64,000 bases of DNA from Formicarius rufipectus (Eukaryota; Chordata; Aves; Passeriformes; Formicariidae), in contig VXAU01002498.1 of the NCBI GenBank assembly GCA_013399695.1, forward strand, positions 248,001 through 312,000. The letters run 5' to 3'. The notes beneath the pieces were generated by a model that was given only the letters and a program-made list of their open reading frames with translations, ran no database searches and was not told the DNA's origin. How positions within the stretch are numbered: position 1 is the stretch's first letter; every line of letters starts with the position of its first letter. Below are positions 24,583-36,762 of this stretch, piece by piece. The position numbers and the translations under genes are program-made.

Positions 24583-27500
24583 ATATAGACACCAGATTCA
24601 ATTATAAACTCTGAAGAAGGAAACTGTATCTTTATTACAGAAACTGGAAGAGGCAAAGTAAAGCACAGGGTTTTGCCTTGAACTGTTGATTACTTCAACA
24701 GGATAAAATTATGTATTTTGGAAGATTTGACAAATAAATTGCCTCCTAAACAGCTTCCCTGTTTAACTGAACTATTTAGGAGAGTTCATAAAGGCTTTGG
24801 GACGAGGGAAGGTCGATTCCTTCTCTGTAAAATGCAGAAATGGGTAAATAGTACTGAGAAGTGACAGCCTGCCTGGGTTTTCTGTCTGCCTTTGCTGGAG
24901 TCACAAAGGATGTGAAGCTCCCAGGGGATTCCAGAGACCTCCTGCTGCCTTGGAAGACATTCTTTGTCTGAAGGGTCTGCTTTCCTTTTGAAGGGAGATC
25001 ATGTGTGTTTGCCATTCTTAGATGGACTTTCAGGTTTTAATTTGAACATTTTAGCATACTTTCAAATAGAAAGAAAAGCGTCAGTGGTAGTAGATGGGGG
25101 AACAGACATTTCTAGCAAACATGTAGTCCCTTAAGCATCCAACAGGCAACAGAAAGATCAGTCAGAAATATCTCCAAAGCAAAGTAATCCCCAAGAATCC
25201 TTCTTGTTCCCTAAGAACCCACCATATTAACACAATGCTTCCTCCCTTAAGCAGGGTCTCATTTCTCTGTTTTCAGAAACTTAGATCTTCTTTCCCCCTC
25301 TCTTAGTGCCCCTTGAACTGTGAGTAATGTTGCAAACTTTGAAGGGGACAAAGCATCACTTTTCAGAATTTTAACAGGATACCTCCCTGGTCAGTCAGTA
25401 GAGCAATGCCTTAAAGGCATGTCTCAAAATCCCAAATTTTGACATGCATTCCCGTGGAACAGGTTGAAGAAAATACACTAAATGTGCTGTGCATGTGCTC
25501 ATGTAAATGAAGAAACTCTTCTGAAAACAGTGCTGTGTCACAGGGGGGAAAAAATGAGATGGTGGGAGAAAAATTAGGCTAAGCTGTGTTTTAAAACTGA
25601 AATACGTGTCTTGATACATGTCAGAAACCAGTCTTAACTTTTATGTGGCATATTATCAGAACTCTGAATTTGGTGTTTGCATTATGCCACAGAGCTCCCT
25701 AGCTTGTAGAGGAATTTATCTAAGAGGATTTGCAACTTAAAATTCATGCCTAAAGCTATGCTTGTCCATCAGTAGACTGTGGATAGCTCTGTGCTTCCAG
25801 TTCTGCAGTTAATTAGCTGGGATTTTTATAGGTTCAGGGCTTCTTGTGCTATTTTTACTGCTCTCACTGCTTAAAAGTAATACAGTGTTGTAACAAAACT
25901 TTAGTAATGTTTTGATAGATGGGACAACACTAGTATTTGAAAAAACAATATTAGTTTGTATTGTCCCTCTTTGCTGAACACTTGGATTAAATCTTTGTCT
26001 CATAGTCATTTAATATTCTGAGTTCTGGACATTCAGAGCTCATTTCTCTCTCCTGCCCCTGAGGTTGCTGTTGTATTTTTCCAAATTGGGTTCTCTATGT
26101 TTCTGGTTTAATGAAAGTGGGTTTTGATCTCTGATCTGATGCAGTTTTATGGATTTCTTCAACTAATATTTTGTAAAACAGTGTTTCTTGACTCAAATTG
26201 AGGCTCCATACTTTCCTTCCATAGATTCCTTTTCATGTCTTTTCTGATTTATATTTGGACCTTTTTTCGTTTAAGCTGCCAAAATGATAAAAGCATTTAA
26301 AGAAATCTGTGCTGTTGTTCCTCATTAATTATAGGACATTGGGGTTTTTCTTTATTTATTCTTCCCAATCCCAGCTAATTTTTTTTTTTCATTTGTAATC
26401 AATGGAAAATTAAACAAGACAGAAAGGAACAGTGGAACATCTTGTCAAGAATTTCCACACAATTCAGAAATTTATCTATTCCAGAAAACTTTTAAACTGG
26501 AAGAGATGATTATGTAAAACTTTAGAAAAGCTGCATTATCTTTTTCATGTCTAAATTATTAACCATTGATTGAATATATGACAAGAGTGACTCAAAAGGA
26601 TATGGGCAACCCAGCTGCCCAGCTCAGCACTACAGTAGGATGCAGGGGTTTAATCTATGTTGATAGAGTTGGGCTTTGTCACAGTCCACTTCAAAAGGAA
26701 GTACTTCATGTCAGTGAGTACAAACGGCCTTTGCTTCAGCCCCGAGTGTAGGACAGGCAGCTGTCCAGGCTGGAATTACAGGATTTTCAGCCCTTGGGGT
26801 TGTAAACACCCCTGCTGGGCAGATTGCCTGAGGCATTCTCTCAGCGTGTGGCTAATTCTGCTGTTTGCTGTACATTTGTGACTTTCATACCTAACCACTT
26901 TTTGCAGAGAGGTAGAATATTGAGGATGGTTTATAGAGACAGATTTTCTTCCTCTCCTTTTTGTGCTCGTTGTCAGCCCTTCCCTGTGAATGAGTCACAT
27001 TAAAACACATTCATGCAAACCTGCTACAGAGTCACCAAAAATGAGACTCCAATGAAATTCCTCCAAACTCTGTGTAATGAGCAAGGAAAACATCTTGTTA
27101 AAAATGTATTTGTTGATTTGCCAGTTAACCTTAGACACTGTGGTGTGGGAGAGCTTTCATTCACTAAGCTTAGTTGCTTTGTCCATGCTGCTTCATTTAG
27201 CTGAATTCTTCCTAGTAAAAGTGGATAATGGAACATTACACTTTAGTCTTATTATTTATCTGTGTCTGGAAAGGGAAGGGGTGAAAGTCCTAAATGCAAG
27301 TACACAGACCTTGCCTTGAAGATTACTACTTTCTATTAAATGCATAAGATTCAAAGCAATAAATTAAAAGGCTTATTGAAATTCTAAGCATTATTTCCAT
27401 TCTCCTTTTACATTAATCTACAAAATGGGCTCTTTTTTGATAAAGCTCCAAGAAATTGTTAGGAGTGCACTCTTTGTCTGGGTACACTGTTGCAGTGGCA

Positions 27501-30500
27501 AGTGCTTTGGCTGCTTATTTTACCTCTCCGAGTTGAGTAGCTTTGGTGAGGATCCCTTTCTTCTCATTCTCTCCCCTACTATGTCTTTTAACTTGATCAG
27601 TGGATGGAAACTTTGATTTTATGATAGATGGAGCCTTGAAATGGGATCTCGTGTTGAGTCAGAAACTGTGTTTGTGCTGCATTTTGTGTTATTTCCTGAG
27701 GCTGTTGAAGGTTAGACCAGTCAGAATGTGGTTAAGGCAAAGTATTATGTAGGCAGGTTGTAGACAGAAATGGGCAGAGGAACTGGAAACATTATACTGC
27801 AAAAGAAATGAATGTATTTGAGAAAATGAGCATTTAAGAGTAGGAATGCAATGAGGAACCATTAGCAGGTGCAACTCCTGTTTGATCAACTTTGCCTCTG
27901 AGTTTCTGATATACAAAAAGATCATGTCACCTATTACAAGAATAAATGCTTCTAGTTCTTTAGACTTCCTGACTGAAGTGTAGATTAAAAATACAGTCAT
28001 GTGGTATTAACCTGGTGATTCCTCACTCTGATGGTCTCTGTTAGGGCTGCAGCTATTTTGCAGCTCGGAATCTGTACTGTTCCTCAGTAAATAAATTTTT
28101 TTGTCACTGGCTGTCACATAGCACATGCCTGATCATGGCATAATCCATTGTCTGACTCAGTGCAGGTAGGTCTAATGAAACACTCCTCGCAAATTAGCCC
28201 AGTGGCTCTTTTATAAAAAGTAATTTTAACTTGTGTTCTACCTGTGCTATATCAGGCTGTGAGAATGCTGCAGATTGACAAATTGAGGATCTTGCAGGTC
28301 TTTCTGCTTTTGTTATAGAAAGAATTAAGTTCTATCTCAAATGCAGATATTCTTGCAAAACAGATAACTCAGAAGTATTATGAAAGCTTCAGATCCAGAG
28401 TACATTGAATTTCTGATGTAAATGTCTAGAGATTGTTCTTCAAATAAGTTTTGACTTCCATCTCTCTTCTGAGTTACTGAAGTGCTACTCAGTGGTGCTA
28501 TTTTCATGACTCATAAAGGTGAGTAACAGCCACTGCCTTCAGCAGCGTATTAGTAGTTCATTCTGTGATACTCTTCAGTGATAGCTCTGCCCAGTGCATC
28601 GAGGAAAATAAAATATTGAAAGAATGGCCATTACTAGCTGAGGATTCCTCCTCTTAAACCATCCTTCATATGAGAGCTGATGAGTTGCAAACTTTCACCA
28701 CCTTCTGCTTGCATAGAAGGAGCTGGCTCTCCGAGTGCCACTTCTGATGCTCGGAATTGCTCAGTCCAACTTTAGAGGTTCTCCCCTGAGATGAGTGGCC
28801 CAAGACTAAGTGAACTACATCAGGCTCATGTGGGAACTGGAGTGTTCCTTTTGCCAGGTGAAATCCAGTCACAGGTCCTCCTTCTGCCAAGTGCAGTGTT
28901 AAAGCAGAACATCCCCCTGCTCTCTCTCTGTGACTTGTTCCTCTGCTCTGCCACAAGGGCAGACTTGCAGTGCACCCCAGCCAGTTGTCTGGCTTTGCAT
29001 GGAACACTTGGAGGTGTCAGGATGTAGATATCTAATTACCTTGCTTTTGAGCTACAGCATCCTTACACTGATCACTGAGCAGATTAATATCTTCCTTCTA
29101 GAATTCCCAATATTAGGTGGTTGAAATTTCCAAACAGTTCATTAAAAGCCCTTGCTGGGATCTCACCCAGCAGTAGGTGAAAAGAAATTTAAACCCTCTA
29201 AGATGGACTGTTAGACAAACCTGCTAATTTCAGTAAGTTTTATAAATATGCTAACAAGCATGTAGTGTGTGACTGTTGTGTAATAATGAGATCTGGACAA
29301 ATTTTTTCTCCAAAACATAACGTCTTTGGGGGAAAAAATAAAAGCATCTCTGGTAACTAGTCATTAATTTTCACAGAGGTCCAGCTGTGAAGTAAGTTTG
29401 GGCATGGTGAGATTCAGTGAGGAAAAGCAGGCATAAGCACCCTCCATCTGTTTGTGTGATAACCTGAACATGGTAGACTTGGCCACGGCATATAAACCTC
29501 ATGTCATGCCGCTCTTGGATGGAGAAGAAATCCTTAAGCACAGTCTGCAGCTCTGCTCTAGGACTCTCTGGCTCTCCTGATCACAATATTCTACTCTGAA
29601 GAGATTAATGGAGAGCTTGTCTGGCACCTCTGCTGACTCTACTAAATGCTGAAGGAAGAGGATCTGATTTGAACTATCTTTATTCACACTATCTAAAGCA
29701 TAATGATGTGGAATAAAAAAAATGTGTTTTAACATACTAAGTAACTGCCACTGGTGACAAACTGTGTGGTACAACCCACCATTCAACACGAAATGCGTAA
29801 GTACCCTCCTTGGCTGGCAGTAATCACAGTCCTTGGTGGGACTAACCCAGGGCTGGAGTTTCTTGCATAAATGGGGCTGCCCTGGTTTAGCCATTTCACT
29901 TGGAGAACTTAGGCAAAATGGAAACTTTCATTCTGAGTGGCATTTTCTGGAAACACATCAAGTTGCAGTATATGTATCATCCTTCAACTATGTGACTTAG
30001 TAGAAATCGATGATAAGTTCATATCCTCAACTGGAACAAATAAATCAATTAATAGCCAAAAAAGGGCAAAGTCAATACAAAGCATAAAACAGTGTTGGCC
30101 TAATAAAATGCAGCTCAAAATTACTTACTATCTAAGACTAGTGAACAGCAGTTCCAGTCTTCATAGGAAGAAAAAAAAATGATAATGAAAAAGCAGACTT
30201 CCATCATTTGCAATACCAGGCATCCTTTTCGATTAGGAAGCTGAGAATATGTAACTATAGTGAGCATCAAAGATTGCCTTTCCTAAACTGCCCAGCCCAA
30301 ATCTTGTTGACTTTGGAGGAGCTTTGAGGCTGTTGCCACGTGTGTGAAGTGTTCTTGAACAGTCTTCCTAATATGTCAGGCCTGAGCAAGTTTTCCATTA
30401 ATTTGGGTCAGTCTTCATTTCCAGCTTGCTGTTTCTCTTCCTTCAGAGCACACAAGTTTAAATGTTGCTTTAACAACAAACACTTGTTGTTTGTGTCTTG

Positions 30501-31910
30501 GCTCCCCTAGAGATGCTCTGTAGTTGATCTGGGTGGTGACACTGTCCATGGAGCTGACACTTCCTCATACCTCTTTGTTTTATTTGTGAGGAAGATGCCT
30601 CTGGATTCTGTTTCTGTTCATCCAACCCTTTATTTAGGCTTAGCTTGTTCATATTAATCTCTCTGGATATTTTGGGAGAGAAGACAAATAGTGTAGGAAA
30701 CATGAAGTAAGGTGGCAAGCAGGCAGCCACGTAGTGATTATCATTAGTATCCACAGTATTGTTATGACAGTAACAAACAAATGAAAAATGGCATAAATGT
30801 AGCTGTGCTATAGTGTATGTTATTTGTTCTTTCTGTGTTTCTTGTTGGAACAGTAATGAATCTTTATTTTTTTCCATCTTGTGCCTGCTAAGGTAAATGC
30901 TAATGCTAATAATACTGTGCATCAGTTTAGCTGGTCCCCTTGGTTTTGTTTTGATCTGTTTTTCCTGAAATACATAGTTGTAATGATAGCTGCAGGAAAT
31001 TACTAATGTAGGAGTTATGTCAGTGTACAAGTGACTTTTACCAGCATGGTTATTCTTATTTTGGTACAGCATCTTTTACACTCTCTTGTGTGCAGGAAGA
31101 TAATCAAATTGCCACAATTCTCAGCATGGACAAGAGCTCCACTTGGCAAGTTCTAACTTGTGTGAGCTTCCTAAAATGTTAAGATGGGAGGGCAGCTGTT
31201 AGGAAAATGAAGTTTACTAAGCCTCAAAAAAGGAACTGAAAGCAAGTGAGATGTAAAGTCATAAACCTGCCATAGTTTAAAGTGGGTGGATTTTAAGTTT
31301 AGTTTAAGTTCAGCTGTAAGAAAGATTCACCAAGAGAGGAAATAATTAGATTATACTTCACTGAAATGTCTGACTGGACGGATTTCTGCATTCCTAGGTA
31401 ACATGAGATATGGAAATCTTCCCATCAAAATAGCACTGATGAGGTTTCCTTAAAGATTTCATTGTGAAGGGAGGTTTTGTGGAAAAGTTGTTTTGCCAGA
31501 CCAAGCATAGACTGGCAGTTGAGAACAAGCAGACAGAAATGAAAAATAAATTTTAAATCTTCACACTAAATCAAGAATCCCTGATAGTCAGAGATGACAC
31601 AGCTGGCTGTCCTGGTCAGAGTGCACCTCATTCCTATTCACCCCAAATTCCTCTCCTATTTCACTCCATAGTGACTTCAGATTGATAGCCCCATAATTTA
31701 TAATACATTGTTATTACTGCCAAGCAATATTGATTGAAGTAAATATTTGATATTGGAATATTAGTGTTACATCATCCTTGTTTATCTTCCTGTAATCTCT
31801 GTATTGAATTAACTGTTTTTCTTACTAAACAGAAAACTGAATATGATTTTAGGAGTCAAGACCCACTGAATTAGCTTATGATCCCAAGTCACTTAAATTG
31901 ATCTGAACTG

Positions 31911-32185
31911 TTTGTTTTTTTGTTTGTTTGGGTTTTTTTGGGGTTTTTTTTGGCAGTGCCAAGGTATGCAGCTGTGGGGGTTTTGTTTGGTTGTTTGAGT
32001 GTTTGGTTGCTTTGGTGTTGGGTGTTTTTTGTTTGTTTGTTTGTTTTTGTTTTTGTTTTTTTTTTTTGTTTTTGTTTTGTTTTATTTGTTTGTGTTTTTG
32101 TTTGTTTGTGGTTTTTGGTTTTTTTTTTTTTTTTTTTTTGCTTTTTTTTTTTTTTNGTTGCACTTTTTTTGTTTTTGTTTGCTTG
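31911..32185 (+). repeat. Long T/G low-complexity tract containing an N
   Basis: About 275 bp of TTTG/TTTTG/TTGG words with pure T-runs at 32056-32067, 32119-32139 and 32142-32155. The single undetermined base of the window is at 32156, just after the last run, which points to sequencing or polishing difficulty. Frames of 67-114 codons cross it on both strands; they consist of phenylalanine and valine, or of lysine, asparagine and threonine, and are not genes. Confidence 0.92.
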
Positions 32186-35100
32186 GATTGAATCAGAAAT
32201 GACTATTACTCTTCAAGTGTTTGTTGATAAATGCCAGCAAGGGAGGCTCTTTAAGTCACTGTGAAAAAACAAGAAGCAAATAAACACAGCAGAAAATATG
32301 CAAGTAAAAATAAATGCCTCCCCTTTGGTACTGCAGACTATGAAGTTCACCTGGTCTGTACCTGGTAATATTTCAGACTCTCAAGTTCGGTTTTGGTGGG
32401 GTTTGGAGTCTTCTCGTTCTGTCTGCTTTCTGAACATGTCAGTGCTCTCACAAGTCTTTGTCTGCTTTCTCCACATTTCCTGTCTGGGAGCTGTAGCACA
32501 AGGCTCGTGTCTGAATGACACCAGAAGAGCAGAGCATTTATCAGGGTGTAGGTGCTCTGGCTGCCAGCCATTTGAGCCCTGGAGAACACAAGACAATGAT
32601 CTGAAGGCTCTGTTTTACAACTCTTTTCTCATTATTTTGGTTATTCAAAGGTGTGTGCTGCCTCATCTGGGCTGTACAGGTGATGCTATTTCATTCTGTT
32701 CTCCTTAATGCTTGTCTTGCTCCTAAAGGCTCTTCTTTTCCATATATTACACATGATTTTTTTATTTTTTTTTTTTATGAGAAACCTTTTCCTTACCTAA
32801 TTAATGCATGGGTAGGGGGTGTCCTCTGCTCTCCCAGCCGTGCTGTGCCTGCTTGGGGCATCTTCCAGCCCAGCAAATGTAGCACTCCACAGCCTTTTCA
32901 GCCACCTGGGAAATGGGGAAATGCACTCATCCAGAAAGTGGCAGCACTGATCTTTGCAAAAAGTTGTGAGTTCCAAGAATGCAGAGCTGTAGCACGTGTG
33001 TTTCTCTTTTTGTCTTTTAAACTTTGAATAGGTTGTTGAGTAGGTTCCTGAAAATCATTGAGGTATTCTCTTTTTGGGATTTATTGAAATGTATTTATCA
33101 CTGTTTTTTGGGGAACCTTATTATCCTGGTTAGTATGTTTACACATGTTTTCCATTCACTTCCTTCAGGGATTACAACTGTATCAACATAATTATACATG
33201 TGCTGAATGGCTCAGAAAGTTTCAGTGGGTAAGACTTTCCTGTCAAGAGGAAAGCTATGTTGTTTACTTATAGAAATTAGACTATTTACAGTGTTAATGG
33301 TGTTTAAAGTAGACATTTAGAGATGCCACTGTTTGTGTATAAATGTTTTATAATTAATTGGAAGTACACTTGAGGAAAGCCAAGCTGATGGGATCATAAC
33401 CATAAGGCTGGTTTGTTGTGCTGATTGGTACATTGTGTGTCTAATTGTTTGTTGATCTGGCATGGCTCACAGATGCATTTAATGATTCCCACTTGGGTTG
33501 CCTTGGTTTGCATTGATCTTCCCAGACACATGGGAGGATGAGATGTGAAGATGTGGTTTAATTAGGCTACAGCTTTATTAATGTAGCTCATCTGGGAGCC
33601 ATTCAGCAATAACTTATGAAGTACAGGTCATGATGTCTTGAGCTACTGCCAGCTGGTGGAAGTTAACATTTGCCTCCCCAGGCTTCTGCTGCATCCCCAT
33701 CACGTGAGGATTAAAGTGTTGAGGTTTCTGAGCATGGCAGAAAGTGTTAGACTGTGACCTTATTCCTCAGTTTCTGGTTCGTTCCCAGCATGGACCCAAG
33801 TCTCTCTAAGGGATCTGAGCTGAGTAACTGCTGGAAGGGCATCAGTTATCTATCAATGTATTTGTCCTGCTTGTGATTTCTGGGTTGCTAATGGTTAATA
33901 GGTTTACAAAATACGTTCCTTGAGTGGAGGCAATATCCCCCTTGCTCCAAGAGGGCTCAGATCAGATATGATTATGGTTAATAGTCACTGATTTTCATTG
34001 TTGCGTTTCCTGCCCATAACTTAAACACCTTCTGGCTTTGTAACTCTGTAAAGATCTGAAATAGCTTTTCCCCTGCAGTATTTCAGAACAGTTTATAGTT
34101 AATATTGTAGGTTGGGCCTGTGTCTGTCACAAATATTTGTGCCATTTGTACAAGATCTCCTACAGTATTTTCACCCACCTATGCAAATATTCCTGCATCT
34201 GGCTGCTTGTCGCTACTGGAACATTTTTTAAGGCCAGAACTGGGCACAGTGCAATCCTTTCTGTCATTCTTCTGTTCTGAACTTCAGTGAAGTGGAATTA
34301 GAGCTGTGGGCCTTCTGTACCCGGCCATACCTGCCCCGTGGTCACCCACCTTGCAAGGAGACCCTGTGGTCCAGGGGGAGGAGCAGCAGAACCAGGCATG
34401 TGCAGACAGCAAGTGCTTGAGTTTCTCTGATGGAGGTTCCCTTGGAATAATTGTGTTGTGGTCCTGTCTGGGCCATCTGGATTTCTTTGTTTTACCAGCA
34501 AAACTTGGAACGTTGCAGTGTAGTTGTATGTTCTTTTTTTGCAGTTACTTTTTTCCCCTTGAAGAACATTAAAGAAGTTAAGATGACTTCTGGTTGCCCT
34601 CTTTTCCGTAGGACTCACCTGCTGTTGCCCAGTGTGGACATCCAGCATGTCAGGCCTTTGCTGCTCCCTCCCTGTTGTGAGCAGTTGTATTGCAAAGCGT
34701 GATATAAATCTTTCCATGCAGGTTTTGATTCATCTTGGTGGATATCACTCCTCCTGTAGCATTATCAGTGACAAGCTGGTTCAGCACCAGGAAGCTGAAC
34801 TGCTCTGATCATGAAGGAATGGCTCAAACTGAAGGTTATAAGGTCTGCATCCCCCCTGCAGGATGCAGAAGAGGCAGTGATTGCTGAATGCTGCTTCCCT
34901 GCCCTTGTGCCCTGCAGTCATTCTTGGCATCCCAGCACAGGGAATAATTAAATCCTGCTCAGTTTTTCCTGTTAATCCAGTTGTAGCCTAAAGCCCTGCC
35001 TTTGAGGCTCCATTTTAGGATCCATTTTTAATATGTGCTATGGTATTCTGTTTTTCTGGATGCAGACCAGTTTGTACAGGTTTGATTTCAGGAAGACACA

Positions 35101-36574
35101 ATGTTTTTCACATGCTATTTTAAATTATCACATACTACCAGTAAGTGTAGCAATTTCTGATTGTTCTGTTTCTTCTAGAAGAACGACTGTTGGTGACTTT
35201 TTAAATTATTTATATTGAACTGTAGAGTATAAATTTGTATAGCTGGAAAAATATTTTTTAAAATGTATTTCATGTTCAGTTCAGAGGCAGATCTTTTATG
35301 TGAGCATGGGAAGGAATTTGGGTGAAAAACACTTGATGTCTGGATACGTCTAGAGAGCATATGAAAGATGGTGCAAAGAGATGTTTACTTCTTCATAAGC
35401 ACAAAACCTTTACCATTCATTCTTTTATTTGTACAATGCCAAAAGCAACACAGACAACTGGTTATAGCATTTAAGTGCTCTTATTATATGTTTAAGAAAA
35501 CAAATTGGATTACCTAATAATGCAGGGGGTTTAAAACCAGAGTCTTGGTTCTTCTGTCTGCTATGCTTCCAGATTTTGTTGTCTCTGTAGCATTGGCTTG
35601 CTAGAAGAATAATTTGCATGTTAACTTGTTTAGTGCAGTGATGCTGCTTGTTGTGGGTATGTATGGTTAATTAGGAATCTGGAATCGTATGCAGCCCATG
35701 CCTTGTTTGTTCTCAGCTGGCCTGTGCTTGCATAAACTGTTAGAAAATGCTGCACAAGCACAATTCCTTTGGAATTAGGTTTTAGTTAAATTGTAAATAA
35801 TTTAGCTTTTTAGCCTCTTTGAGATAAAGATATTCATCTGTGAGTTTGCTGGCTGACAAGCCTCCCATTGGAAAGAGAGGGGTGAGTTCCTTTTCTGTAA
35901 TTTAAAGTACAGATAAATGAATGCTATGAAAAAATAATCATAGTGTAATTCTGCACTGTTTTTACTTTGGTTTTATGCTTTGACTTCTTGTATTCTTAAA
36001 AGGTTTTGCTTTGTAGTAAATAATAATGAAGTTATGACTGCTGATGTATATGTTCTCACTGTGTCTGAACATTTCTGGAGTGCTAATTATTTTTTCAGAG
36101 CACCAATATTATTACCAATTGTAAGGGAACACGATCTCTCACAAACAATTAACTTTTTTACTCTATTGCAGTTTTCCCATTTAATGATGTAATAGTTGGG
36201 TGAGCAGCTCAGTGCACTAAACAACAGTCTGTTTTACCTTGTGGACCTCTTTGTTGTTCTGTGGCCTTTGTTAGCTTTGGTGGTTTTTAAGAGCATCTGC
36301 TCCAAGTACAGACTGAGTCATTGTTAGGTAAAGCAGCCAGTTCCTGATGTATTTGAATTTATTTTGCCTTACTCTGGGAAAAATGGAAACTACCTTTTTT
36401 TTTTTTTTTTTTTTCGTGTGTGTGTCTATCATTGTCCCAAGTAGCAATTACGGTCTGTCAAGGGTTCCCTTAATCAGGCTTTTAATCCATTAGCTATAAA
36501 AGGTAAATAACTTTTGAATTATGAAAGTTGCATTTCAAGGGAAGCAATTCTGCCTTTCACAGAAAGGGGAATGA
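32186..36574. other. Non-coding unique sequence
   Basis: No gene recognised. Frames of 124, 136 and 139 codons exist (32653-33027, 32298-32708, 34298-34717), each with competing antisense frames and no known domain. The 33400-33720 stretch has mixed composition with TAATTA-like cores (gtttaattaggctac, ctttattaatgtag) and could be a conserved element. A T20 run at 36395-36414, then a C and a short GT repeat (36416-36425), close the segment. Confidence 0.7.
36395..36425 (+). repeat. T20 homopolymer followed by (GT)5
   Basis: Twenty T, one C and five GT dinucleotides: a compound simple repeat likely to vary in length. Confidence 0.9.
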
Positions 36575-36762
36575 GGGGCTAGAGAGAATGTGGAGGCAGA
36601 CTCTTCTCAGAGATGTGCAGTAGAAGGACAGCAGTTTCAGCAAGGGCAATTTCAGTGAGATGTCAGTGAAAGATTCTTCACACTGAGCAAGTTCAAACAC
36701 AGAGAAGTGGCCTTGGAGGAGGAGCAGCTACATGCATTGTTGGGGCTGTGGACAGGCCCTTA
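36575..36762 (+). mobile_element. CR1 LINE fragment (3' region)
   Basis: The order of phrases matches the 3' untranslated part of CR1 in sense: 'gaggcagactcttctcagag' near 36593, 'gtagaaggacagcag' near 36620, 'cagcaagggcaatttcagtg' near 36638, 'agattcttcacactgagcaa' near 36671, 'agttcaaacac' near 36690 and 'gacaggccctt' near 36751. It lacks the upstream body and the terminal 8-bp repeats, so it is truncated at both ends. It is more readable than 10741-11150, so perhaps a younger subfamily. Boundaries are approximate. Confidence 0.8.

Larger units (their letters stand above)
21245..31910. other. Non-coding unique sequence
   Basis: No gene recognised in about 10.7 kb. It holds a 12-bp duplication at 21973-21996, a 14-A run at 22221-22234, a 10-bp-arm hairpin at 24558-24582 and GC-richer patches at about 21900-22200 and 28680-29010. 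There is a donor-like site near 28518 (aaag|gtgagt). The 28130-28220 stretch has an enhancer-like texture (gcaaattagccc, aagtaatttt). The longest frame is 200 codons on the minus strand (30470-31072) and is discussed as a finding. Nothing resembles a tRNA, snRNA or known microRNA. Confidence 0.7.

Noticed and set aside
24815..24850. 'ctctgtaaaatgcagaaatg', like the MIR SINE 3' region
   Set aside because: Match limited to about 20 bases without the rest of the MIR core.
30350..30400. 'cagtcttcctaatatgtcagg', like an antisense CR1 block
   Set aside because: Only one short block matches; neighbours do not.
31876..32264. Overlapping frames up to 114 codons on both strands
   Set aside because: They run through the low-complexity tract and an undetermined base; composition alone explains them.
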